Positions 1 to 8,064 of a stretch of DNA of 64,000 nucleotides are shown piece after piece. Where the stretch lies: assembly GCA_008638415.1 (NCBI GenBank), contig ML703345.1, positions 296,231-360,230 of the forward strand, read 5' to 3'. The notes below the pieces were generated by a model. The model did no database searches and was not told where the DNA came from. It saw nothing but the letters and a program-made list of their open reading frames with translations. Each line of letters begins with the position of its first letter. Position 1 is the first letter of the stretch. The position numbers and the translations under genes are program-made. This stretch comes from Nocardiopsis sinuspersici. GTDB lineage: Bacteria; Actinomycetota; Actinomycetes; Streptosporangiales; Streptosporangiaceae.

Positions 1-151
1 CGTGCCCAGGCCGGGGCCGGCCAGGGTGCTGGAGGAGGACGGCTCGACCGCCGACTGCGGCTGGTTCACCCCCGAGGAGGTCGCCGGACTGCGCCTGTCC
101 ACGACCGCCCAGCGCGGCCTGGCCCACCTGGCACGGCACAGCCGCCCCTGA
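1..151 (+). CDS. NUDIX-like hydrolase, C-terminal fragment
   Basis: This is the last 49 codons of a gene that enters the window from the left; its start lies outside. The readable tail contains a Trp-Phe-Thr-Pro-Glu-Glu-Val segment followed by a Leu-rich helix. That is the usual ending of bacterial NUDIX hydrolases, where the 'W-x-x-x-x-E-L/V' segment follows the catalytic NUDIX box. The box itself would be upstream and is not visible, so the family call is tentative. It converges with the permease gene that follows on the other strand. Confidence 0.5.
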   Translation, partial: VPRPGPARVLEEDGSTADCGWFTPEEVAGLRLSTTAQRGLAHLARHSRP

Positions 152-207
152 GCACACCCCGCTTCGGCACACCCCGCGTCGGAGCCCGGGTCACCCGCCC
201 CCAGGCG

Positions 208-1476
208 TCAAAAACGCAGGGCGAAGAGCTCGCGCAGCCACCACAGGCCCGCGCCCAGCGCCAGGACCGCCATGCCGGTGATGACCGCGGGCAGCGGCAG
301 GCTGCACGCCAGCACCACACAGCCCACCAGCCCGGTCAGGGGCACCACCAGCGGCGGACGCGGCTCGTCGGCCCCCAGCCTCAGCGCCGAGGCGTTGGTG
401 ATGGCGTAGTACACCAGGACGCCGAAGGCGGAGAAGGCGATGGCGCCGCGCAGGTCGGTGAACAGCACCAGGACGGCCACCAGCGCGGCGACCAGCAGCT
501 CGGCCCGGTGCGGCACCCCGAACCGCTCGTGGACGACCGCGAGGGAGCGGGGGAGGTGCCCGTCGGCGGCCATCGCCGCGGTGGTCCTGGAGACGCCCAG
601 GACCAGGGAGAGCAGCGCGCCGAGGCTCGCCATGGCGGCACCGGCGACCACCACCGGGGCCAGCCAGGGGAACCCGGCGACCTGGACTGCGTCGACCATC
701 GGGGTGTCGGTGGTGGACAGGCGCTCACGGCCCAGCACGATCAGCAGGCCGGTACCGATGACCAGGTACAGCACGAGCACCCCGGCCAGGGACAGGTTGA
801 TGGCGCGGGGAATGGTGGTCTCGGGGTCGCGGACCTCACCGCCCAGGGTGGCCACGCGCGCGTACCCGGCGAAGGCAAAGAAGACCATCCCGGCGGCGCC
901 CAGCACCCCGAAGGAGCCGGGCCAGGGCCCCAGGCCCTCCACCTGGGCCACGGCCGCCAGGCGCCCGCTGAGGACCATCGCCGCGACCGCGGCGGCCAGG
1001 ACCGCCAGGACCAGGACCACCAGCACCTTGACCACCAGTGTGGAGCGCCTGATCCCCCGGTAGTCGAGCGCGGCGATCACGAGCAGGGCGGCCACCGCCA
1101 CGGGCTTCTCCCAGCCCGGCAGGAGATAGGCGGCGAAGGTCAGCGCCATGGCGGCGCAGGAGGCGATCTTGCCCACGACGAAGGACCAGCCCGCCAGGTA
1201 GCCCCACAGCTCGCCCAGGCGCTCGCGCCCGTAGACGTAGGCGCCACCGGACTCGGGGTGGCGGGCGGCGAGCCTGGCCGAGGAGACGGCGTTGCAGTAG
1301 GCGACGGTGCCCGCGATGATGACGGCCACGGGCAGCCAGGCGCCCGCTCCCAGCGCGGCCGGGGCGAAGACGGTGAACACTCCGGCGCCGAGCATCGCGC
1401 CCGCGCCGATGGCGACGGCGTCCACGGTGCCAAGGACACGGGCGGGCCTGGCCTGGGGTCCGGAAGAGGTGGGCAA
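208..1476 (-). CDS. APC-family amino acid/polyamine permease
   Basis: The 422-residue integral membrane protein probably imports amino acids or amines by proton symport. The glycine-rich GAGAMLGAGVF stretch at residues 24-34 is the conserved unwound first helix of APC (amino acid-polyamine-organocation) transporters that contacts the substrate. About twelve hydrophobic segments follow, ending in a short cytoplasmic tail. The frame stays open much further upstream, but a TTG at 1476 has an AAGGAG Shine-Dalgarno five bases before it and places the first helix about 20 residues in, so I chose that start. It is transcribed alone. Substrate cannot be read from the sequence. Confidence 0.85.
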   Translation of the reverse strand: MPTSSGPQARPARVLGTVDAVAIGAGAMLGAGVFTVFAPAALGAGAWLPVAVIIAGTVAYCNAVSSARLAARHPESGGAYVYGRERLGELWGYLAGWSFVVGKIASCAAMALTFAAYLLPGWEKPVAVAALLVIAALDYRGIRRSTLVVKVLVVLVLAVLAAAVAAMVLSGRLAAVAQVEGLGPWPGSFGVLGAAGMVFFAFAGYARVATLGGEVRDPETTIPRAINLSLAGVLVLYLVIGTGLLIVLGRERLSTTDTPMVDAVQVAGFPWLAPVVVAGAAMASLGALLSLVLGVSRTTAAMAADGHLPRSLAVVHERFGVPHRAELLVAALVAVLVLFTDLRGAIAFSAFGVLVYYAITNASALRLGADEPRPPLVVPLTGLVGCVVLACSLPLPAVITGMAVLALGAGLWWLRELFALRF

Positions 1477-1818
1477 CGGGTCTCCTTGCGTGGGTACTCC
1501 GGCGCGCACGCCGGTGGTAACGCGCCTTCCCCCGGGCACCTCCGGTAAAAGCGCGGCGCTACCTCGGACCGCGGCGGCGGGCCTGGTGTACCCGGCTGGC
1601 GCACGCTCCCCCGACACGGCCTGGTCGGGCACGGCGGCGCCCCGGCCGCTGGGGGCCGGGGCGGCCCCTCCGCCTCCCGGCGGTGGCCGTACCCGACTTC
1701 CGAGTGTGCCCGATCCCGGTGACCGGCGGGCGCAAACGACTCGTGGTGAAGGTGACCACTTCCGGTCCGCGCGGTGTCGGCCCGGTGCCCCGTACCCCAA
1801 CGTCGCCGGTCACGCCAA
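1477..1818. other. intergenic region upstream of the permease
   Basis: I see no convincing gene here. The open frames that cross it are GC-driven, lack ribosome sites and have no recognisable domains. It must hold the promoter of the permease on the minus strand, but no hexamer pair stands out. Confidence 0.5.
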
Positions 1819-1847
1819 GGGCCCGGACCGGCGACCGGTCCGGGCCC
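1819..1847 (-). terminator. perfect 13-bp hairpin, transcription terminator
   Basis: Arms at 1819-1831 and 1835-1847 are exact inverted complements with a CGA loop. It lies about 50 bases past the stop of the DUF1918-DUF1876 gene. It has no U-tract, as is common in actinobacteria. Confidence 0.7.
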
Positions 1848-1895
1848 AGGCACCTGGGCGGCCCTCGTGATGCGACCACGGCGGCTCCCGCCCGG

Positions 1896-2405
1896 TCAGG
1901 TGGGCCGCCACGGAAGGCCGCTGTAGTCGTTGATGTCCGCGGCCGCGACCTGGCGGAGCTGGCGCGAGAGGTCGGACAGGGCGCGCGAGACCGCGAGCTC
2001 CTCCCCGATCTCGGGCACGTCCATGTCCGTGGGATGCTTGCGGGCCATCCCGTGCCCCCTCAGCGCCGTCCCGTCGTCGGTGGCCAGGCCCACCTCGGCC
2101 CAGGTCCGCGCGCTGTCGCCCTCGCTCTCCTCGGAGACGACGACGTCGACGTTCCAGCGCTTGGTCGTCTGCATGGCATCGGCCTCCTCCGCGTCCGCCG
2201 CGCCCGTACCGCCGGGCGGGTGTTCCACGTGTGCGTCCGGCCCCGGGTAGACCAGGGTGTCGTGTCCCCGCTCCGCGTCGGACCAGTGCACCTGGTACGG
2301 GGGCGAGCCCCCCAGCCCCCGGACCCCCGTGACGACACCCGTCCTGCGGTGGGCGTCCACACGTGGACTCTCGACCACCAGCCGGTCTCCTACCTGTGCT
2401 CGCAT
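1896..2405 (-). CDS. DUF1918-DUF1876 fusion protein
   Basis: The 169-residue cytoplasmic protein joins two small actinobacterial domains of unknown function. Residues 1-58 are DUF1918: a start of MRAQVGDRLVVES and a later H-W-S-D-x-E-R run, an SH3-like fold with a Gly-x-V-T-G-V core. Residues 77-160 are DUF1876 (MQTTKRWNVDVVV onward), which adopts a dsRBD-like alpha/beta fold. A Pro/Gly/Ala/Glu-rich linker joins them. The ATG at 2405 was chosen because DUF1918 begins exactly there and GGGGGA precedes it; an in-frame ATG further upstream lacks a site. These domains are often encoded by stress- or dormancy-associated genes, but no function is established here. Confidence 0.8.
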   Translation of the reverse strand: MRAQVGDRLVVESPRVDAHRRTGVVTGVRGLGGSPPYQVHWSDAERGHDTLVYPGPDAHVEHPPGGTGAADAEEADAMQTTKRWNVDVVVSEESEGDSARTWAEVGLATDDGTALRGHGMARKHPTDMDVPEIGEELAVSRALSDLSRQLRQVAAADINDYSGLPWRPT

Positions 2406-2533
2406 GGGTCCCCCACAAACGTCGGATACCTCCATCTTCACCACTCCGCGCACCCTCGGCCGGGAGGTTGGCGATTTCGTTCATGGGGGGATACGAGGTT
2501 TTTGCCCGGTCCGGCGGGCCTCCCGGGCCCTGG

Positions 2534-2539
2534 TAGCGT
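2534..2539 (+). promoter_or_regulatory. -10 hexamer TAGCGT of leaderless methyltransferase gene
   Basis: TAGCGT ends six bases before the GTG at 2546 and no Shine-Dalgarno sequence lies between. Transcription should start at or next to the start codon. Confidence 0.5.
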
Positions 2540-2545
2540 CACGGC

Positions 2546-3208
2546 GTGGCCCAGCACTACTTCGACTCCGATCCGGGCGCCGCCAGCCGCCCCTCCACCG
2601 CCGACCTGGTCCTGCCGGACCTGCACCTGCGGTTGCGCACCGACCGGGGCGTGTTCTCCCCCGACAAGGTCGACCTCGGCACACGGGTGCTGCTGGAGAC
2701 GGTCCCGGCGCCGCCCGACCAGGGGCGCCTGCTCGACCTGGGCTGCGGCTACGGCCCCATCGCCCTGACGATGGCCTCGCGCGCGCCCCGAGCACACGTA
2801 CTGGGCGTGGACGTCAACACCCGCGCCGTGGACCTGGCACGGCGCAACGCCGCCGAGCACGGGCTGGACAACGCACGCTTCGCGGCGGTGGGGCCCGAGG
2901 GCGCCCCGAACGCGGCGGCGGAGGACGGCGGGGACGACACGGCGGCTCCCACGGCCCAGGACCTGCTCGGCCCCTTCGACGCGGTGTGGTCCAACCCGCC
3001 CATCCGGGTGGGCAAGGACGTACTGCACGCGATGCTGCGCACCTGGCTGGGCCGGCTCACGCCCCAGGGCGTGGCCCACCTGGTCGTACAGCGCCACCTG
3101 GGCTCGGACTCGCTGCAGAAGTGGTTGGACTCACAGGGGCTGCCCGCCGAGCGCGTGGCCTCACGGGCGGGCTTTCGCGTGCTGGCGGTACGCCGTTCCC
3201 TCCCTTGA
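2546..3208 (+). CDS. RsmC-like class I SAM methyltransferase
   Basis: The 220-residue protein is a predicted S-adenosylmethionine-dependent N2-guanine methyltransferase of the MTS/RsmC type, probably acting on rRNA. The N-terminal stretch (residues 1-55) has the Gly-Val-Phe-Ser substrate-side motif of the family. LDLGCGYGPI at residues 64-73 is motif I for SAM. VDVNTRAVDLARRN follows as motif II. SNPPIRVGK near residues 150-158 is the N-P-P-[FI] catalytic motif of amino-methyltransferases. It is about two-thirds the length of E. coli RsmC and lacks the duplicated N-terminal domain, as usual for actinobacterial homologues. A second RNA methyltransferase gene follows after a short gap. Confidence 0.85.
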   Translation: MAQHYFDSDPGAASRPSTADLVLPDLHLRLRTDRGVFSPDKVDLGTRVLLETVPAPPDQGRLLDLGCGYGPIALTMASRAPRAHVLGVDVNTRAVDLARRNAAEHGLDNARFAAVGPEGAPNAAAEDGGDDTAAPTAQDLLGPFDAVWSNPPIRVGKDVLHAMLRTWLGRLTPQGVAHLVVQRHLGSDSLQKWLDSQGLPAERVASRAGFRVLAVRRSLP

Positions 3209-3265
3209 GGTACCTTTTGCCTGGATGTGCCAGGGTCCGTGCGTGCACACACACGCGCTGACCGG

Positions 3266-3271
3266 TACTCT
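3266..3271 (+). promoter_or_regulatory. -10-like hexamer TACTCT upstream of the SpoU gene
   Basis: TACTCT would place transcription start near 3278, about 54 bases before the TTG start. This argues against earlier in-frame GTG codons at 3227, 3239 and 3272. Confidence 0.35.
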
Positions 3272-3331
3272 GTGGCGGACAACCGACCACCGGGTCCACC
3301 CCGGACACACCCGTCGAGGAACACACCGCAG

Positions 3332-3892
3332 TTGAGCACGCAGTTGCGTCCCACGGACGTCAAACGCCTGAACCGCCAGTGGCGCAGGCGCACCGAGGGG
3401 CGCCTCGCCCTTCTCGTCGAATCGGTCACCCAGCCCTTCAACCTGGGGTCGATCCTGCGCACCTGCGCGACCTTCGGCGTCGACCACCTCTGGCTCACGG
3501 GCAACAGCGCCGACCCCGACGACCCCAAGGTCGGCAAGACCGCCCTGGGCACCGCCGCGAAGGTGGAGCACACGCGCCTCTCCTCCACCCCCCAGGCCCT
3601 GGCCGCCGCGCACGAGGCCGGCTACAGGGTGGTGGCGGTCGAGCTGGCCGGCGGCGCCGTCCCGCTGCACGCCGCCCCGCTGGAGGCCGACGTGTGCCTG
3701 GCGGTGGGCGCGGAGGACCACGGCTGCTCCCCCGCGCTCCTGGCGGGCGCGGACGCCCTCACCTACATTCCGCAGATCGGGCGGGTGGGATCGCTGAACG
3801 TGGCCGTGGCCACCGCGATCGCGCTCGCCGAGGCCCGGCGCCGCGAGTGGGCCTCCTTCGGCGAGGACGCCGACGCTCCCGCCGGGAACTGA
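3332..3892 (+). CDS. SpoU/TrmH-family RNA 2'-O-methyltransferase
   Basis: The 186-residue SPOUT-fold protein should transfer a methyl group from SAM to a ribose 2'-OH of tRNA or rRNA. The three SpoU motifs are visible: motif 1 in SVTQPFNLGSILRTCATF (catalytic Asn and Arg), motif 2 in a Leu/Val-Ala-Val-Gly-Ala-Glu-Asp-His-Gly segment, and motif 3 in IPQIGRVGSLNVAVATAIAL near the C terminus, which forms the trefoil-knot cofactor site. The TTG at 3332 is preferred: the protein then starts MSTQLRPTDVKRL, matching the compact family length, with GAGGA eleven bases upstream. RNA target unknown. Confidence 0.85.
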   Translation: MSTQLRPTDVKRLNRQWRRRTEGRLALLVESVTQPFNLGSILRTCATFGVDHLWLTGNSADPDDPKVGKTALGTAAKVEHTRLSSTPQALAAAHEAGYRVVAVELAGGAVPLHAAPLEADVCLAVGAEDHGCSPALLAGADALTYIPQIGRVGSLNVAVATAIALAEARRREWASFGEDADAPAGN

Positions 3893-3990
3893 GCGGCCGG
3901 GGAACTTTCTCCCGCGATTTTTCGTCCTTACTCCACAGCAGGCCACTCCCATCACACCATCAACGCGCACCAGGCGCAGAGAGAGGAACA

Positions 3991-4125
3991 GTGGACCCGT
4001 CCCGAAGTACCGGCAGCATCCTCGCAGGATGCTGTGACCCAGACGACGAGCCCCCTTCTACGAGGGGCGCGCACCTTCGTAGGAGCCGTGCCGCGAAGCG
4101 GACCCAGGCGGTGCGTGCCCGATGA
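3991..4125 (+). CDS. 44-codon upstream ORF / candidate leader peptide
   Basis: A GTG at 3991 is preceded four to five bases upstream by AGAGAGAGGA, one of the better ribosome sites in this region. The frame runs 44 codons to a TGA at 4123-4125, which overlaps the ATG of the first CNNM gene by four bases (ATGA). The peptide has Cys-Cys at residues 14-15, then Asp-Pro-Asp-Asp-Glu-Pro-Pro at 16-22, then a tail with eight Arg and one Lys among the last 20 residues. Acidic-proline runs of this sort destabilise translating ribosomes at low Mg2+ in Salmonella MgtL. Two strong hairpins overlie the ORF (4014-4034, 4055-4085). The downstream gene has no Shine-Dalgarno of its own, which favours translational coupling. 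Expression and function are inferred, not shown. Confidence 0.55.
   Translation: MDPSRSTGSILAGCCDPDDEPPSTRGAHLRRSRAAKRTQAVRAR
4014..4085 (+). promoter_or_regulatory. two-hairpin leader of the CNNM operon
   Basis: Hairpin 1 is a perfect 9-bp stem, 4014-4022 with 4026-4034, loop CGC. Hairpin 2 pairs 4055-4066 with 4074-4085, allowing two G-U pairs, around a seven-base loop. An alternative pairing of C4051-4054 with G4064-4067 would exclude hairpin 2. The acidic-proline codons 4036-4056 lie between the two stems. This is the layout of an attenuator whose state depends on where a ribosome stops. It does not match the M-box or yybP-ykoY consensus that I know. Confidence 0.45.
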
Positions 4126-5501
4126 CGAGCACCATCCTCAGTGTCGCCTTCGGCGCTCTGGTGGTCTTCCTGATCACCGTGGCGACGGGCTACTTCGTCG
4201 CCCAGGAATTCGGCTTCATGGCCGTGGACCGCTCGCGCCTGCGGGCGCGGGCCGCAGCCGGTGACACCGGGGCCAAGCGGGCCCTGGACATCACCAGGCG
4301 CACGTCCTTCATGCTCTCCGGCGCCCAACTGGGCATCACCGTGACCGGGCTGCTGGTCGGCTACGTGGCCGAGCCCATGATCGGCCGGGGCGTCGGCGAA
4401 CTCCTCGGCGTGGTCGGAGTCCCCGTGGGGACCGGCGTGGCCGTGGGAACCGTCCTCGCGCTGCTGTTCTCCACCATCGTGCAGATGGTCTTCGGCGAGC
4501 TCTTCCCCAAGAACCTGGCCATCGCCCGGCCCGAGCCGGTGGCGCGCTGGCTGGCGCTGTCCACCGGGATCTACCTGAGGATCTTCGGCCCGGTCATCTG
4601 GCTGTTCGACCAGGCCGCGATCCTGCTCCTCAAGGCGGTGCGGATCGAGCCGGTGGAGGACGTCCAGCACGCGGCGACACCGCGCGACCTGGAGAGCATC
4701 ATCGCCGAGTCCCGGGAGAGCGGGGACCTGCCCGCCGAGCTGTCCACGCTGTTGGACCGCACCCTGGACTTCCACGACCGCACCGCCGGGCACGCGATGA
4801 TCCCGCGTCCGGAGGTGGCCACCGTGGAGGAGGGCGACCCGGTCAGCCGGGTCGTGGAGCTCATGGCCTCCGACCACTCGCGCTTCCCGGTCCTGGGCAA
4901 CGACGTGGACGACATCGTCGGCGTCATCTGCCTGCGCGACGTACTCGCCCTGGGCGGCCGCGACCTGTCCGACGTCAAGGTCAGCGAGGTGGCCCGGGAG
5001 ACGGTGATGGTGCCCGCGTCGCTGCCGCTTCCGGTGCTGCTGGACCGGCTGCGCGAGGCGAACGAGGAGTTCGCCTGCGTCGTGGACGAGTACGGCGGCC
5101 TGGCCGGGGTCATCACGACCGAGGACCTGGCCGAGGAGCTCGTCGGCGAGATCGCCGACGAGCACACCCCGGAGGAGGAGTCGCCCGCCTACCTGGAGGG
5201 AGAGGGCTCCTACCTGGTTCCGGGCGCGCTGCACATCGACGAGGTCGAGCGCCTGATCGGCCACGACCTGCCCCCGGGCGACTACGAGACCGTGGGCGGG
5301 CTGGTCATCCACGAGCTCCACCGGCTGCCCGAGGTGGGCGACCAGGCCCAGATCCGCCTGCCCCGCCCCACCAGCGCACACGAGGAAGACCCCGACATGG
5401 CGCTGAACCTGACCGTCAACACCGTGCACAGACACGTTCCGCACACGGTGGAGCTGCGCCTGCGCGAGGCGGTCGAGAACGGAACGGAGGTGCACGCGTG
5501 A
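4122..5501 (+). CDS. CNNM/HlyC-type cation transporter with CBS pair and CorC domain
   Basis: The 459-residue membrane protein belongs to the CNNM/CorC (PF01595-CBS-CorC_HlyC) family, whose characterised members move or regulate Mg2+ and sometimes Co2+. Residues 1-190 form the DUF21 membrane domain with about four hydrophobic segments and the YFVAQEFGFMAVDRSRL motif. Residues 205-335 hold two CBS domains that bind adenine nucleotides. Residues 350-435 form the C-terminal CorC_HlyC domain. The ATG at 4122 overlaps the stop of the upstream ORF and has no good ribosome site. The second CNNM gene starts inside its own stop codon. Transported ion and direction are inferred from the family only. 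Confidence 0.85.
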   Translation: MTSTILSVAFGALVVFLITVATGYFVAQEFGFMAVDRSRLRARAAAGDTGAKRALDITRRTSFMLSGAQLGITVTGLLVGYVAEPMIGRGVGELLGVVGVPVGTGVAVGTVLALLFSTIVQMVFGELFPKNLAIARPEPVARWLALSTGIYLRIFGPVIWLFDQAAILLLKAVRIEPVEDVQHAATPRDLESIIAESRESGDLPAELSTLLDRTLDFHDRTAGHAMIPRPEVATVEEGDPVSRVVELMASDHSRFPVLGNDVDDIVGVICLRDVLALGGRDLSDVKVSEVARETVMVPASLPLPVLLDRLREANEEFACVVDEYGGLAGVITTEDLAEELVGEIADEHTPEEESPAYLEGEGSYLVPGALHIDEVERLIGHDLPPGDYETVGGLVIHELHRLPEVGDQAQIRLPRPTSAHEEDPDMALNLTVNTVHRHVPHTVELRLREAVENGTEVHA

Positions 5502-6508
5502 GCGACATGAACGTGTGGCTGGCGCTGGTGCTGACCGCGGCCATCATCGCCCTGAGCGCGTTCTTCGTGGCCATCGAGTTCGCGCTGGTGGCGGCCCGCC
5601 GCTACCGGCTGGAGGAGGCCGCGGAGACGAGCGTGTCGGCGCGGGCGGCCCTGCGCAGCGCACGCGACCTGTCACTGCTCCTGGCCGGCTCGCAGCTGGG
5701 CATCACGCTGTGCACTCTGGCGCTGGGCGCGATCTCCAAGCCCGCCGTCCACCACCTGATGGAGCCCTTGTTCACGGGTCTGCCGCACGCGGTGTCGACG
5801 GTGGCCTCGTTCGTGCTCTCGCTGATCGTCGTGACGTTCCTGCACCTGGTGGTGGGTGAGATGGCGCCCAAGTCCTGGGCGATCTCGCACCCGGAGAGGT
5901 CGGCGACCCTGCTGGCCATCCCGATGCGGGCCTTCATGTGGCTCACCCGGCCCCTGCTGCTGATGCTGAACGGCATGGCCAACTGGTGCCTGCACCGCTT
6001 CGGTGTGAACGCGATGAACGAGATCTCGGCCGGCCACGGCCCCGAGGACGTGCGCGAGCTGGTGGAGCACTCGGCCAAGGCCGGGGCGCTGGACGCCGAG
6101 CGGCGCGACCAGCTGGCCACCGCGCTGGAGGTCAACTCACGCCCGCTGGACGAGATCGTCACCCGGCGCGAGGAGATCGCCTCGGTGGCCCCCGAGGCGG
6201 ACGTGGAGGAGATCAAGCGGGTCTCGCGGGAGTCCACACACCTGCGCCTGGTGGTGATGGAGCGGGGCGAGCCGGTGGGCGTGCTGCACGTGCGCGAGGC
6301 GCTCACCGACACCCCGGGCACCACGGCGGCCGACCTGATGCGCCCGGTGCTCACCCTGCACTCGCAGACGCCGATGTACGCGGCGATGAGCATCATGCGG
6401 GAGAGCCGCAGCCACCTGTCCCTGGTGGAGGCGGACGGGGAGCTGATCGGCCTGGTCACCCTCCAGGACATCCTGGACCGCCTGCTGCTGCTGGAGACGG
6501 CCGCCTGA
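5498..6508 (+). CDS. second CNNM-type membrane protein, lacking the CorC_HlyC domain
   Basis: This 336-residue paralogue has the DUF21 membrane domain (residues 1-190, with FFVAIEFALVAARRYRL near residues 22-38) and a CBS pair (about 215-330), but stops there. The C-terminal CorC_HlyC domain of its neighbour is absent. Its GTG overlaps the upstream TGA by four bases, with GGAGG nine bases before it, so the two proteins are translationally coupled. They probably assemble together, since CNNM proteins work as dimers. The low similarity between the two copies indicates an old duplication. Confidence 0.85.
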   Translation: MSDMNVWLALVLTAAIIALSAFFVAIEFALVAARRYRLEEAAETSVSARAALRSARDLSLLLAGSQLGITLCTLALGAISKPAVHHLMEPLFTGLPHAVSTVASFVLSLIVVTFLHLVVGEMAPKSWAISHPERSATLLAIPMRAFMWLTRPLLLMLNGMANWCLHRFGVNAMNEISAGHGPEDVRELVEHSAKAGALDAERRDQLATALEVNSRPLDEIVTRREEIASVAPEADVEEIKRVSRESTHLRLVVMERGEPVGVLHVREALTDTPGTTAADLMRPVLTLHSQTPMYAAMSIMRESRSHLSLVEADGELIGLVTLQDILDRLLLLETAA

Positions 6509-6519
6509 GACCGTGGGGC

Positions 6520-6558
6520 GAGGGGCCGGAAGGGGCACAGCGCCCCTTCCGGCCCCTC
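6520..6558 (+). terminator. perfect 17-bp hairpin terminator of the CNNM operon
   Basis: Arms 6520-6536 and 6542-6558 are exact complements with loop ACAGC. It starts 12 bases after the stop of the second CNNM gene and can also serve the MFS gene converging from the right. Confidence 0.75.
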
Positions 6559-6645
6559 CCGGGTGTCGGGGAGGACCACCACGGGACCCGGCGGTGGACC
6601 CTCGCCCGCTCCCCGGCCCACGGTGGGTCCTTCGACCGCGCGGGC

Positions 6646-7953
6646 CTACCCCTCCACCGGACCGGACCGGCGTGCCGCCCGTTCGGCCTCGTCCGCGCGT
6701 GCGGCCAACACGCGCAGGCGGTTCCACACCCACACCGTCGCCACCGCGACCACCACCGCCCCGAACACCGCCGGAACCCGCAGGTCCACCCGGCCCAGGA
6801 GGCCGCCCGCCAGCGCGCCCAGGGGCAGCAGTGAGAAGGACAGCACCTTCTTCGCGCTCAGCACCCGGCCCATCAGAGGCTCGGGCACCACAAGCTGCAC
6901 CATTCCCGCCGCGAGCACACCGGCCAGTGTGCTCACCCCGGCCAGGGACGACCACGCCACCGCCGCCACCCACGCGTTCGGCGCGAAGGCGAACACCACG
7001 CACAGCCCCGCCTGCCCCAGGAACCCGGCCGCCAGGACCGGGAACCGGCCGAACCGCTCACCGGCCCGGGACGACAGCGCGGCACCGATGACCGCGCCCA
7101 CCGCCGCCACCGCCAGGAACACCCCGAACAGGGGCTCGGGCACCCCGAAGTGGTCCTGGACCACCAGCACGAACACCCCGGCCAGCGCTCCGGCGCCGAA
7201 GTTCGCCACCGCGACGAACAGCACCAGCGCCCGCAGCGGCACGTCCCGCCACACGAAGCGCAGCCCCTCGGCCAGGTCGGAGAGGACCGGTCCCACCACG
7301 GGCGCGCGCACGCCGTGCACGGGAGTACCGGGAGGCCGTGCCGACCGCGCCCCCGGCCCCCGGGCGGCCAGGGGCAGTCCGAGCAGGACCACCGCCCCCA
7401 GGATCCAGGCGCCGGCGTTGACGGCCAGGGGCAAAGACGCCGCCACCGCGAACAGGAACCCGCCCAGCGGAGCCCCCACGAACTCCTGGGCGACCTCGCG
7501 TCCGGCCACCAGTCGGCCGTTGGCCCGGTCCACCGCGCCCCGCGCCAAGGAGGGCAGGACCGCACGCCCGGCCACGTCGTAGAAGACCTCACAGGTCATG
7601 ACCGTGAACATCACCAGGTACAGGAGCGTGACGGTGGCCTGCCCGGCGGTCGTGAGGACCGCCAGGGCGACGATCACCGCGGCCCGCACCAGGTTGGCGG
7701 CGGCCATCGTCCGGACCCGGTCGAAGCGGTCGGCGAGGACCCCGGCGAACAGGCCGAAGAGCAGCCAGGGCAGGTAGCGTGCGGCCGCCAGTCCCGCGAC
7801 GGCCAGGGGATCGTCGGTGAGCGCCGCCGCGAGCACGGGCAGCGTGGTGAGCATGACGCCGTCGGCGAGGTTGCTGGACACACAGCCCGCCCAGAACCGG
7901 TGGAAGGGCGCGCCGAACCGGGGAGGGGGCGGGGAGGGTTCGGCCGACAACAC
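6646..7953 (-). CDS. MFS transporter (EntS/MFS_3 type)
   Basis: The 435-residue protein has about twelve hydrophobic segments arranged as two bundles of six with a Pro/Arg-rich central loop near residues 205-225. The segment GLFAGVLADRFDRVR (about residues 67-81) is the G-x-x-x-D-R-x-x-R signature between helices 2 and 3 of the major facilitator superfamily. N-terminal features (Asn-Leu-Ala-Asp-Gly in helix 1) match the EntS-like drug/siderophore exporter group. The GTG at 7953 has GAAGGA three bases upstream; the next codon, TTG, is an equally spaced alternative. Substrate is unknown and no regulator is adjacent. Confidence 0.8.
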   Translation of the reverse strand: MLSAEPSPPPPRFGAPFHRFWAGCVSSNLADGVMLTTLPVLAAALTDDPLAVAGLAAARYLPWLLFGLFAGVLADRFDRVRTMAAANLVRAAVIVALAVLTTAGQATVTLLYLVMFTVMTCEVFYDVAGRAVLPSLARGAVDRANGRLVAGREVAQEFVGAPLGGFLFAVAASLPLAVNAGAWILGAVVLLGLPLAARGPGARSARPPGTPVHGVRAPVVGPVLSDLAEGLRFVWRDVPLRALVLFVAVANFGAGALAGVFVLVVQDHFGVPEPLFGVFLAVAAVGAVIGAALSSRAGERFGRFPVLAAGFLGQAGLCVVFAFAPNAWVAAVAWSSLAGVSTLAGVLAAGMVQLVVPEPLMGRVLSAKKVLSFSLLPLGALAGGLLGRVDLRVPAVFGAVVVAVATVWVWNRLRVLAARADEAERAARRSGPVEG

Positions 7954-8064
7954 GGTTCCTTCGGGGGCCGGGACGGGCGGGCATCACCCTAGCGCCCCCA
8001 GGGCGGCGGTGCGCGCGGCGCTCCTGGTACCGGTGGTGGCCGGTCCGGGCGGCCCCGGACACGA

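Noticed and set aside
1477..1800. N-terminal extension of the APC permease
   Set aside because: The extra 108 residues are low-complexity and precede a TTG with an ideal AAGGAG site.
3227..3331. Longer SpoU methyltransferase starting at GTG 3227 or 3272
   Set aside because: The added residues have no homology and a -10-like TACTCT lies at 3266-3271.
3893..4121. M-box or yybP-ykoY riboswitch before the CNNM operon
   Set aside because: None of the conserved core motifs of these classes that I know is present. The upstream ORF with hairpins explains the structure better.
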